Below, piece by piece: positions 1 to 7,397 of a DNA stretch of 64,000 bases (position 1 is the stretch's first letter; each line of letters opens with the position of its first letter). The DNA comes from Croceibacterium ferulae (GTDB lineage: Bacteria; Pseudomonadota; Alphaproteobacteria; Sphingomonadales; Sphingomonadaceae): positions 1 through 64,000 of the forward strand of contig NZ_QZVQ01000012.1 of NCBI RefSeq assembly GCF_003660445.1. Reading direction: 5' to 3'. The notes under the pieces are model-generated. The model did not search any database, was not told the origin of the DNA, and was given only the letters and a program-made list of their open reading frames with translations. The position numbers and the translations under genes were made by a program.

Positions 1-76
1 CCTGCGCCTGCGCGGCGACAGGCGCAAACATCGCAGCAAGGGTGGCGAGCAGGCGGGAAGGGGTGCGGTGGATCAA
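1..76 (-). CDS. Partial secreted protein, probably VirB2/TrbC-like (5' end only)
   Basis: Only the first ~25 codons lie in the window. A TTG codon overlaps the TGA stop of the lytic transglycosylase and has a GGAG ribosome-binding site six bases upstream. It opens a frame that reads as a classic Sec signal peptide (charged start, a hydrophobic Leu/Ala run, then APVAAQAQ). In type IV secretion operons a VirB1-type transglycosylase is commonly followed by the VirB2/TrbC pilin, which is also a small secreted protein, so that is my best guess. Nothing of the mature protein is visible. Identity is inferred only from position and the signal peptide. Confidence 0.45.
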   Translation of the reverse strand, partial: MIHRTPSRLLATLAAMFAPVAAQAQ

Positions 77-699
77 GGCTCACTCCGGGAATGGTCGCTG
101 AGACGGCTCATTATGGAAGATACGTAGCTTTGCGTCTCGCGGATGCGGGGAATACCGCCGGCACGCTCCACGCGGCCCGGTCCGGCATTGTAGGCGGCCA
201 GCGCGCGTTCGATGTCGCCGCCGAAGCGGTCGATCTGTTCGCGCAGGTAACGGGCACCGCCTTCGAGATTGGCGAAGGGATCGTCTGGGTTCACGCCCAG
301 ATCGCGGGCGGTGCCGGGCATCAGCTGCGCCAGGCCGCGCGCACCCACCGGGGAACGCGCATCCGCGCGCCAGCGGCTTTCCTGCCATACCAGCGCCTCG
401 ATCAGGGTCGGGCTGAGGTCATAGCGCTGGGCCAGTTCGGCGACCTTGGCGGCATAAAGCTGCGGCACGATGCCAGCGCGCCCGGCGAGCATCGCAACGG
501 CATGGTCGGGAACAATGCCCGCTTCCAGGGGTACTTCGGCCAGCGGTGCTGCTGACCCCGTTGCCGGCACCAGTTCGGAGCCGCCCGTCAGCCACACGAC
601 TTCGCCCGACGCACCAATCTCCAGCACATCGGCATGTGCCGGAATGCTGGCGATCATCAGCATGGTTGCCATGGCAAAAGGTGCAGCGCGCAGAATCAT
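73..699 (-). CDS. Lytic transglycosylase, SLT domain (VirB1-like)
   Basis: A 208-residue secreted peptidoglycan lytic transglycosylase that would cleave the glycan strand of murein in the periplasm. A signal peptide covers about residues 1-23. The SLT fold begins near residue 95, with the catalytic Glu107 in the motif VWQESRW, followed by GARGLAQLMPGTA and AAYNAGPGRV, the family signatures. I chose the ATG at 699 over an upstream in-frame start because GGAG lies seven to eight bases before it and because the signal peptide starts there. It lies downstream of a small TPR gene on the same strand and its stop overlaps the start of another secreted protein. This arrangement suggests the VirB1 role of opening murein for a type IV secretion apparatus. 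A housekeeping murein enzyme is the alternative. Confidence 0.88.
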   Translation of the reverse strand: MILRAAPFAMATMLMIASIPAHADVLEIGASGEVVWLTGGSELVPATGSAAPLAEVPLEAGIVPDHAVAMLAGRAGIVPQLYAAKVAELAQRYDLSPTLIEALVWQESRWRADARSPVGARGLAQLMPGTARDLGVNPDDPFANLEGGARYLREQIDRFGGDIERALAAYNAGPGRVERAGGIPRIRETQSYVSSIMSRLSDHSRSEP

Positions 700-822
700 T
701 GGTGCTCCAGAAAGCGCGCCAATGCTTATGCCAGATGACAGCGGCGTGACACAACCGGCTGTGTCGACAAGCAAATTACGAGGTTTGACCGGATGGCGCA
801 CCGGCCATCCGGTCACCTAGGG

Positions 823-1203
823 TCATCGACGTGCCAGCAACGGTCGGTCAGCAAGGCCGGCCTGCGCCAGCCGCGCGGCACGGCGCGAGTCGACCCAGCG
901 GCCATCTGCCAGTTCCAGATCGTACCGGGTGTTGCTGACCGCAGCCGCCTCGAAAGCGGTCTGCGCTTCCGCCATCCGGCCGAGGCGCAGATAGGCGCTG
1001 CCGAGATTGATCAGCAGCGCAGGGTCGCCCGGGCGGGACGCGAGTTCAGCATGGATCACGTCAAGCGCGGCTTCGGTCTGGCCGGTCGCCAGCTCCTCAT
1101 ATGCGACATCGCGCAACTCGGTGATCCGCAGGTCGGGCCCGGGCACGGACGTGATCGGCTGGCCCACAAGGACCGCTGCGGCAAAGAATGGGATCAGGGA
1201 CAT
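823..1203 (-). CDS. Small secreted TPR-repeat protein
   Basis: A 126-residue protein with a short hydrophobic N-terminus (probable signal peptide or anchor) and about two tetratricopeptide units between residues 25 and 100, for example around PALLINLGSAYLRLGRMAEA. TPRs mediate protein-protein contacts, and no catalytic motif is visible. The ATG at 1203 has GGAG seven bases upstream; an in-frame GTG six bases earlier would sit on top of that site, so I prefer the ATG. It precedes the lytic transglycosylase by about 120 bases on the same strand and could be part of the same operon. Its precise role is unknown. Confidence 0.7.
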   Translation of the reverse strand: MSLIPFFAAAVLVGQPITSVPGPDLRITELRDVAYEELATGQTEAALDVIHAELASRPGDPALLINLGSAYLRLGRMAEAQTAFEAAAVSNTRYDLELADGRWVDSRRAARLAQAGLADRPLLARR

Positions 1204-1274
1204 GGGCACTCTCCGATTATCGTTTCTGGAGTGATGCTACGCCCGCCGCACCCAAATGCAATGAAACCGTCACA

Positions 1275-1292
1275 TTGTCATAAAACTGTAAT
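1275..1292 (+). promoter_or_regulatory. Pho-box-like site upstream of the lipoprotein/TonB receptor genes
   Basis: The 18-base sequence TTGTCATAAAACTGTAAT consists of two heptamers (TTGTCAT and CTGTAAT), each matching the PhoB half-site CTGTCAT at six of seven positions, with starts 11 bases apart. It reads toward the lipoprotein gene, whose GTG start lies about 120 bases downstream. No convincing -10 element stands out. PhoB binding is inferred from this match only. Confidence 0.6.
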
Positions 1293-1411
1293 TTCGTGTG
1301 ATGGAGCATGCGATGATGCGCTGCAAAGAAACTGTCACAGCATGGTCGTAGGCGCCGGGCAGCGACACTGATCGCACGAATTGATTCTCGCCTTCACATG
1401 GGGGATGTGCT

Positions 1412-3001
1412 GTGACCTACCTGACCCGTTCGCTTGCAATTGGCTGCAGCCTGCTTGCGCTGTCTGCCTGCGGGCCTGACGAAATCGCCTCCCCCGGAAG
1501 TGGCGGGACCGTGATCATCAATCCGCCTGCAACTCCGGCGCCGTCGCCGGCTCCGACCCCCGCACCCACGCCGGGGACCGGCGTCACCCCGGCCAGTGGT
1601 TGCCCGACGATTGCCGACACGCAGGGCCTGGCGGATGAAGGCACGATCACCGGGCCGACCGGCAGCTATCGCGTCTGCTCGCTGCCGCCGCGCATCAACG
1701 CTTCCAGCCAGCTGCCCTATGTGGCTGGCGTGCTGTACCGCATGAATGGCCGGGTGGATGTCGGCACCGATGGCGGCCCGGCGGCCGACGCTTCGGACGG
1801 GCAGTCCGACACGAACGTCACACTGACGATCGATCCCGGCGTGATCATCTACTCCGCGGGCGAGAGCTTCTTGAACGTCAATCGCGGCAATCGCATCAGC
1901 GCGGTCGGCACCGCCACCCGTCCGATCATCTTCACCAGCCGTGACAATGTCGTCGGCCGCAACACCGATGCCTCGTCCGGCCAGTGGGGCGGCGTGGTGC
2001 TGAGCGGGCGCGCGCCCGTGACCGATTGCGAGGCAAGCGGCGCCGACAACGGTTCCGTCCAGTGCGAACGCCAGGTGGAAGGTGCCGCCACCCCGGCCTT
2101 CTTCGGCGGTGCAACCCCCAACGACAATTCGGGTCGCCTGAGCTACGTGCAGCTGCGCTTCTCCGGCTTTACCCTGACGGGCGGCAGCGAATTGCAGTCG
2201 CTGACGACCGGCGGGACCGGCAGCGGCACCCAGTTCGATCACATCATGAGCTTCAACAGCTCGGATGACGGGATGGAGCTGTTCGGCGGCCTGGTGAACA
2301 TGAAGCACCTGATCGTGGTCGGTGCGGAAGATGATTCCATCGACACCGACACCGGCGTGAAGGCCAATCTGCAATACGTGATCGTGGCGCAGAACACGAA
2401 CGTCCACGACACGATCATCGAAGCGGACTCGGCCGCCAACCGCGACTTCGTGCCGCGGCAGAACACCCGCATCGCCAACTTCACCTTCCTGACGAATGGC
2501 ACGGCGATCGATGGTGGCGCCTCGCTGCGTCTGCGTGGCGGCACCGATTTCGCGCTGGTCAACGGCATCATCGTCAGCCCGCAGGACGAGTGCCTGCGAC
2601 TGGAGCATGCCGAAACGGTGCAGGGCCCCAATGCGGCGCTGGACGAGCTCGGCGTGCCGATCTTCCAGTCGGTGGTCATGCAGTGCTCTTCCACCCCGTT
2701 CATCGGTTCCAGCGGCCCCAGCGCGGCTGACGTGCAGAGCATCTTCACCAGCGGCAGCTCGAACAACAGCTTCACCTACACGCCGACGCTGACAAACCTG
2801 TTCATCAATGGCGCGAACGAAAGCGCCGTGGTGGCCTCCAACCCGCAGGCGCTGAGCAGCTTCTTCGACAACACCAGCTATATCGGTGCGGTGCGCAATG
2901 CCGAGGACACCTGGTACGCCGGCTGGACCTGCAACTCGGCAACGGCCAATTTCGGCGCCAACAATACCGGACTGTGCACCAGCCTGCCGGTCTACCAGTA
3001 A
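1412..3001 (+). CDS. Outer-membrane lipoprotein with beta-helix-like repeats, partner of a TonB receptor
   Basis: A 529-residue predicted lipoprotein. The signal peptide ends in the lipobox LSAC (Cys20), followed by a Pro/Thr-rich linker at about residues 36-57. The body shows short hydrophobic beta rungs with many Asn, Asp and Gly turns (for example NSSDDGMELFGG and GAEDDSIDTDTGV), as in right-handed parallel beta-helices. The GTG start at 1412 has a GGGGGA ribosome-binding site six bases upstream. It lies directly before a TonB-dependent receptor, the relative position that a SusD-type surface lipoprotein takes beside SusC, although this is not a SusD fold. A Pho-box-like site upstream suggests induction by phosphate starvation. 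I do not recognise a catalytic motif; its ligand is unknown. Confidence 0.7.
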   Translation: MTYLTRSLAIGCSLLALSACGPDEIASPGSGGTVIINPPATPAPSPAPTPAPTPGTGVTPASGCPTIADTQGLADEGTITGPTGSYRVCSLPPRINASSQLPYVAGVLYRMNGRVDVGTDGGPAADASDGQSDTNVTLTIDPGVIIYSAGESFLNVNRGNRISAVGTATRPIIFTSRDNVVGRNTDASSGQWGGVVLSGRAPVTDCEASGADNGSVQCERQVEGAATPAFFGGATPNDNSGRLSYVQLRFSGFTLTGGSELQSLTTGGTGSGTQFDHIMSFNSSDDGMELFGGLVNMKHLIVVGAEDDSIDTDTGVKANLQYVIVAQNTNVHDTIIEADSAANRDFVPRQNTRIANFTFLTNGTAIDGGASLRLRGGTDFALVNGIIVSPQDECLRLEHAETVQGPNAALDELGVPIFQSVVMQCSSTPFIGSSGPSAADVQSIFTSGSSNNSFTYTPTLTNLFINGANESAVVASNPQALSSFFDNTSYIGAVRNAEDTWYAGWTCNSATANFGANNTGLCTSLPVYQ

Positions 3002-3016
3002 GAACTGACGGTCGCG

Positions 3017-3047
3017 GGGCGCGCCATCCGGTCCGGGTGGCGCGCCC
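3017..3047 (+). other. Strong hairpin between lipoprotein and receptor genes
   Basis: GGGCGCGCCA (3017-3026) and TGGCGCGCCC (3038-3047) form a perfect 10-bp stem with an 11-base loop, 16 bases after the lipoprotein stop. There is no T-run after it, so it looks more like a processing, stabilising or partial-termination element that would let the lipoprotein transcript exceed that of the receptor than like a full terminator. Confidence 0.5.
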
Positions 3048-3106
3048 TGTCGCGCATGTTCCGGGCTTTCGCCCACGCTATCCTGTCTGATGAAGGTGCC
3101 TCGATC

Positions 3107-5821
3107 ATGACCATTGGCCAGCAATTGAGCGGGTTGCTGCTGCTCACCTCCGCGCTGACCGCGCCGGCCGTTGCCTGGGCGCAGGGCACCACGGGCGATG
3201 CCAATGCCGGCATCCCCGGCAGCGTGCCGGTGCAGCAGCCGCCGCAGACGAACGGCATGCCCGGGCAGGATGAGCCGGCATTCGAAGAAACCGACATCTC
3301 CGCGCCGGGCGCCGGGGAGATCATCGTCACGGGCCGGGTCAACCGCGACCCCACCCGCAATTCGACGCAGGTCCTGTCCGTCCTGTCGGCGGAGCAGATC
3401 GCCCGCACGGGCGAAGGCGACATCGCAGGTGCGCTGGGGCGGGTGACCGGCCTGTCCGTACAGGGCAATGGCTATGTCTTCGTGCGCGGCCTTGGCGACC
3501 GGTATTCGCTGGCCATGCTGAACGGTCTGCCGCTGCCCAGCCCGGAACCGCTGAGCCGCGTGGTGCCCCTGGACATCTTCCCCACCAATGTCATCGCCTC
3601 GTCGCTGGTGCAGAAGACCTTCAGCGCCAACTATCCAGGCGAGTTCGGTGGCGGCGTCATCAACCTGACGACGCGCGCGGTGCCGGCGGAAAGCTTCCTC
3701 AGCATCGGTGGCGGGATCAGCGGCAATACTGAGACCACGGGCCAGGTCGGCTACAGCTATTTCGGGTCGGACAGCGACTGGACCGGCTTCGACGACGGAT
3801 CGCGTGACCTGCCCGGCTCGCTGCAGGATTTCCTTGGCAGCGGGCAGCAGATCAACGAGGTGGACCGCCCGACGCAGCGCACGCTGCTGAAGGATCTGTC
3901 CAACGCCAACTTCACGACCCTGCAGCGGCTGAACCGCCTGCCGGTCAACTTCTCGGGCTCCATCACCGGTGGCACCAGCACCGATGTGTTCGATGGTGGG
4001 CGGCTGGGCGTGATCGCCACCGCATCGCTGAACAACAGCTGGCGCAACCGGCTGATCTCGCGCGACTTCGCGGCTGATCAGGATCTGGGGGTTCTGAGCA
4101 CATCCCAGAATTACACCACGGACAATCGCGTGCTGGTCAACGGCCTGCTGGGCGTCGGCCTGGAGATCGCCGAACATCGGTTCCGCTGGACCAACCTGTT
4201 CATCCGCGACACGCTGAAGCAGTCCGTGCTGGGCATCGGGCAAGATCTCGAGAACACGCAGGACGAGGTGACGCAGGACACCTCATGGTTCGAGCGGCAG
4301 CTGCTCGACACGCAGTTCGTGGGCGAGATGGAGTTCGGCGATCTGGAGGTCGACGTTCGCGCCGGCTACGCCCAGACGCAGCGCGAGGCGCCGTTCGAAT
4401 ACAGCTTCTCCTATTTCCGCACGCCGGACTCGATCTATGGTGACCTGTACCGCAACACGCTGGACGGTCAGCGCAGCGACGCGACCGTCGCCTTTTCCGA
4501 TCTGACCGAAGACCTCTACAGCGCGGGGCTCGATCTCAGCTACCGCCTGCTGGACGGCGTGACCGCGACGATCGGCTATGCCTATTCCAAGACGGACCGC
4601 TATTCCAGCCGGCGGGAATTCCGCTTCGCTTCCAGCAACCTGCCGGCGGCGTTCAGCCTGTTCAACCCGGCCAACCTGCTGAGCGATGCGATCATCGACT
4701 TCGGCGAGGATCCCGCCAACACGACGCCCTATCTGCTGCAGCTGATCGAGAACACGCAGGCGACGCCGGCGTTCATCGCCGGGCTGGAGGTCCACGGCGC
4801 CTATGGCCAGCTGCTGCTGCAGCCGCTGGACGGGGTGACGCTGGATGTCGGCGTGCGTTACGAGACGGCCGATCAGGATGTGCGCCCGGACACCAGCGTG
4901 TTCACCTCCGGCTCCATCGTCGATGCGTCCACCGCGCTCAGCAATGATTACTTCCTGCCGGCAGCGACCCTGACCTACGAAGTGGGCGATGGCCTGCAGG
5001 CGCGGGTCAGCGCGTCCAAGACCATCGCGCGCCCGCAATTCCGCGAGCTGATCTTCCAGCCCTATACCGACCCGGAGACCACCCGGCAGTATACCGGCAA
5101 TCCGCTGCTGACGGACAGCACGCTGATCAACCTGGAAGCCCGGCTGGAATATTACATCGGCGGCGGCAGCCGGGCGACGGTGGCCGGCTTCTACAAGGAT
5201 ATCGACCGCCCGATCGAGGCGTACAATATCCTGGCCGACAATCGCGTGCGCACCAGCTTCGCCAATGCGCCATCCGCCAAGCTGTACGGCGCGGAGTTCG
5301 AACTGCAGTACAATCACGAGCTGATCGACCTGGGCGGTTTCTTCACCAACAAGGAAGCGCTGGTCGTCGCCAACTACACTTACACGAACTCGGAACTGAG
5401 TGTGAAGCCGGGTGACCAGACGGCGGTATTCGGTTCGTCGGTAAACGATGCTTCGCTGTATTTCCGCGATGGCGCGCCGATGACGGGGCAGTCCGACCAC
5501 CTGCTGAACCTGCAGCTGGGGATCGAGGACACGGAAATGCTGCAGCAGCTCACCTTCCTGGTGAACTATGCCAGCGAGCGGGTCGTCAGCCGCAGCTACA
5601 ACTTCCAGCCGGACGTGCTGGAGGATCCGGGCCTGAGCTTCGACATCGTCGCGCGGCAGGGCTTCACCGTCCGGGGCAAGGAAGTGCAGCTTAAGCTGGA
5701 GGCGCGCAACATCTTCGGGGAAGATCACGAAGAGTATCTCGACAATGGCGAGAACCGGATCGAGTTCAACACCTACGACATCGGGACGACCTTCGCCGCA
5801 TCGGTCTCGGTGACCCTGTAA
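3107..5821 (+). CDS. TonB-dependent outer-membrane receptor
   Basis: A 904-residue receptor that would import a ligand across the outer membrane using TonB energy. A signal peptide ends near residue 27 (VAWAQG). A TonB-box-like EIIVTGRV follows near residue 75, then the plug domain with VRGLGDRYSLAMLNGLPLP and the EFGGGVINLTTR ending, and then a long beta-barrel ending in an aromatic/hydrophobic strand (FAASVSVTL). I chose the ATG at 3107 over an upstream in-frame ATG because the signal peptide starts there and GAAGG precedes it. It follows the beta-helix lipoprotein on the same strand, separated by a strong hairpin. The Pho-box-like promoter and the convergent PhoB-like gene suggest a phosphate-containing ligand, but the substrate is not readable from sequence. 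Confidence 0.88.
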   Translation: MTIGQQLSGLLLLTSALTAPAVAWAQGTTGDANAGIPGSVPVQQPPQTNGMPGQDEPAFEETDISAPGAGEIIVTGRVNRDPTRNSTQVLSVLSAEQIARTGEGDIAGALGRVTGLSVQGNGYVFVRGLGDRYSLAMLNGLPLPSPEPLSRVVPLDIFPTNVIASSLVQKTFSANYPGEFGGGVINLTTRAVPAESFLSIGGGISGNTETTGQVGYSYFGSDSDWTGFDDGSRDLPGSLQDFLGSGQQINEVDRPTQRTLLKDLSNANFTTLQRLNRLPVNFSGSITGGTSTDVFDGGRLGVIATASLNNSWRNRLISRDFAADQDLGVLSTSQNYTTDNRVLVNGLLGVGLEIAEHRFRWTNLFIRDTLKQSVLGIGQDLENTQDEVTQDTSWFERQLLDTQFVGEMEFGDLEVDVRAGYAQTQREAPFEYSFSYFRTPDSIYGDLYRNTLDGQRSDATVAFSDLTEDLYSAGLDLSYRLLDGVTATIGYAYSKTDRYSSRREFRFASSNLPAAFSLFNPANLLSDAIIDFGEDPANTTPYLLQLIENTQATPAFIAGLEVHGAYGQLLLQPLDGVTLDVGVRYETADQDVRPDTSVFTSGSIVDASTALSNDYFLPAATLTYEVGDGLQARVSASKTIARPQFRELIFQPYTDPETTRQYTGNPLLTDSTLINLEARLEYYIGGGSRATVAGFYKDIDRPIEAYNILADNRVRTSFANAPSAKLYGAEFELQYNHELIDLGGFFTNKEALVVANYTYTNSELSVKPGDQTAVFGSSVNDASLYFRDGAPMTGQSDHLLNLQLGIEDTEMLQQLTFLVNYASERVVSRSYNFQPDVLEDPGLSFDIVARQGFTVRGKEVQLKLEARNIFGEDHEEYLDNGENRIEFNTYDIGTTFAASVSVTL

Positions 5822-5830
5822 ACGGCGAAA

Positions 5831-5856
5831 ACGGGGCGCCCTGCTAGGCGTCCCGT
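5831..5856. terminator. Hairpin between convergent receptor and regulator genes
   Basis: ACGGGGCGCC and GGCGTCCCGT pair over 10 bp (one G-T wobble) around a six-base loop, ten bases after the receptor stop and just before the end of the convergent regulator gene. It lacks a T-tract, but its position fits a bidirectional transcription stop. Confidence 0.45.
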
Positions 5857-5860
5857 CCGG

Positions 5861-6538
5861 TTACAGGATGTCGAGCACGTAGCCGCGACCGTGGACCGTG
5901 CGCAGCAGGCTCTGCGCGCCGGCGACCTTCAGCCCGAAGCGCAGCCGCTTGATCCACACATCTACCGTGCGCAGGTAGTCGGGATCACCCGCCTTGCCCA
6001 GCGCGGCCACCAGTTCCTGCCGGGTGAGCACGCGGTTCGGGTGTTCGACCATGAAGCGCAGCACACGGAACTCGTTGGGGCGGAGCGGTATGAGCCGACC
6101 CTGCCACGTGGCCTGCTGTCCCGCGACATTGACTTGCAGATCCCCCAGGCTGAGCTGCTGTTGCGGCGGAGTCGTGGCCGGACCGGTGTCCAGCGCCAGC
6201 ACGCGATCCAGCATGGTCCGCCGGCTGAGTGGGCCTACGGCGTAATCATCCGCTCCTGCAGCCAGCGCCCGGCGGCGATCTTCCGTGCTGTCCTCCTCCA
6301 GCAGCATCGTGACATGCGCCGACTGCAGCCGGGGATCGGCCCGCAGCCGGCGGCACAGTTCCAGTCCCGACAGGTCTGGCAGCAACCAATCGATGAACAG
6401 CCACACGCTGCCGTCGATCAGTCGCACCGGCGCCGTGGAGCCCAGGGCGTGGAAGAAGTAGGTCGTTTCCCCGTGTCTGAAGGGCGGAAAGCCGGCGCAG
6501 CCGGGATCGGTGCCGTAGATACTGACCTGCTTGCCCAT
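5861..6538 (-). CDS. PhoB/OmpR-family response regulator with degenerate receiver
   Basis: A 225-residue two-domain regulator. The C-terminal winged helix (about residues 130-225) is intact and PhoB-like: a GDLQVN strand, the LRPNEFRVLRFMVEHPNRVL helices and RTVDVWIKRLR as the recognition region. The N-terminal receiver is unusual. The candidate phospho-acceptor Asp50 (FIDWLLPDLSG) remains, but the N-terminal acidic pair is missing, the switch Thr appears replaced in VTMLLEED, and the conserved Lys is Gly in DDYAVGPLS. It may therefore act without phosphorylation. The ATG at 6538 marks the start of the recognisable domain; an upstream in-frame start would add low-complexity residues. It is convergent with the lipoprotein/receptor pair and is a candidate for their local regulator. 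No histidine kinase is adjacent. Confidence 0.82.
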   Translation of the reverse strand: MGKQVSIYGTDPGCAGFPPFRHGETTYFFHALGSTAPVRLIDGSVWLFIDWLLPDLSGLELCRRLRADPRLQSAHVTMLLEEDSTEDRRRALAAGADDYAVGPLSRRTMLDRVLALDTGPATTPPQQQLSLGDLQVNVAGQQATWQGRLIPLRPNEFRVLRFMVEHPNRVLTRQELVAALGKAGDPDYLRTVDVWIKRLRFGLKVAGAQSLLRTVHGRGYVLDIL

Positions 6539-6653
6539 GTCTGTCCTGCCGCTGCCTCGTCCGCGTCGTTGCAACAGCCGTATGACCGGTCTGTGACGGA
6601 GCAGCGCTTGGCGCCCTGGTTGACCCGGGGCCAAGCGTGGCTACACGATCATT

Positions 6654-7397
6654 ATGTTCGAACACGCAACCCTAAGTCCGCCGCCCTCCCTGCCTGACCT
6701 GTGCCGCGAGCGGCCGGTGGCGTTGTTCCTGGATTTCGATGGCACGCTGGTCGATCTGGCCCCCACGCCCGACAGTATCAGCGTGCCCGCGACGATGGCG
6801 GACGATCTCGCCACGCTGAGCGAACGGCTGGATCATCGGCTGGCGCTGGTCAGCGGGCGCGCCATTCCGGATCTGCAGCGCCATCTCGGGCCCTTGCGCG
6901 TGGCCCGGGCCGGGTCGCACGGCATTGCGCGCGAGCTGGCAGACGGGTCGGCCTTGGGCGAGATGCCCGCTGCCTTGCCGGAGGAGGCGGCAGCATCCTT
7001 GCGCACCTTTGCGGCAGAGCACGGCTTTGCGCTGGAGGAGAAGCCCCATGGCGCGGCGCTGCATTTCCGCATCGATCCCGGGCTGGAACCCGCCGGTCTG
7101 GCTTACGCGCAGCAGCTGGCCAGCGTGCATCTGCTGGAGGTCAAGCGCGGCAAGAGCGTGATCGAGCTGGTGCGGCCCGGCGTCAGCAAGGAAGGCGCCG
7201 TGCGCGCCTTCATGCAGGTGGCGCCGTTTGCGGGCGCGGTGCCGATCTTCATAGGGGACGACATAACGGACGAGGACGGCTTCCGCGCGGCGGATGATCT
7301 TGGCGGCTTCGGCATCCTGGTAGGGGATCGCACGCCCACACGCGCCCGTTATCAGTTGCCCGATACGGCCGCAGTGCACGACTGGCTTGCCCTGTGA
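6654..7397 (+). CDS. otsB: Trehalose-6-phosphate phosphatase
   Basis: A 247-residue HAD-superfamily phosphatase that removes phosphate from trehalose 6-phosphate, the second step of trehalose synthesis. Motif I is DFDGTL with nucleophile Asp27 and acid/base Asp29, motif II is the LVSGR segment, and the C-terminal FIGDDITDEDGF carries the metal-binding acidic residues. EVKRGKSVIELVRPGVSKEGAV is the OtsB-specific substrate segment. The length is normal for bacterial OtsB. No clear ribosome-binding site precedes the ATG. The last bases overlap the GTG start of the GH15 gene, the first link in an otsB / GH15 / otsA operon that runs away from the regulator gene. Confidence 0.95.
   Translation: MFEHATLSPPPSLPDLCRERPVALFLDFDGTLVDLAPTPDSISVPATMADDLATLSERLDHRLALVSGRAIPDLQRHLGPLRVARAGSHGIARELADGSALGEMPAALPEEAAASLRTFAAEHGFALEEKPHGAALHFRIDPGLEPAGLAYAQQLASVHLLEVKRGKSVIELVRPGVSKEGAVRAFMQVAPFAGAVPIFIGDDITDEDGFRAADDLGGFGILVGDRTPTRARYQLPDTAAVHDWLAL

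Noticed and set aside
1394-4243. 949-codon open frame on the minus strand
   Set aside because: It runs antisense through the lipoprotein and receptor genes; composition is typical of a high-GC shadow frame (Arg/Ala/Gln/His-rich) with no domain, ribosome site or signal peptide.
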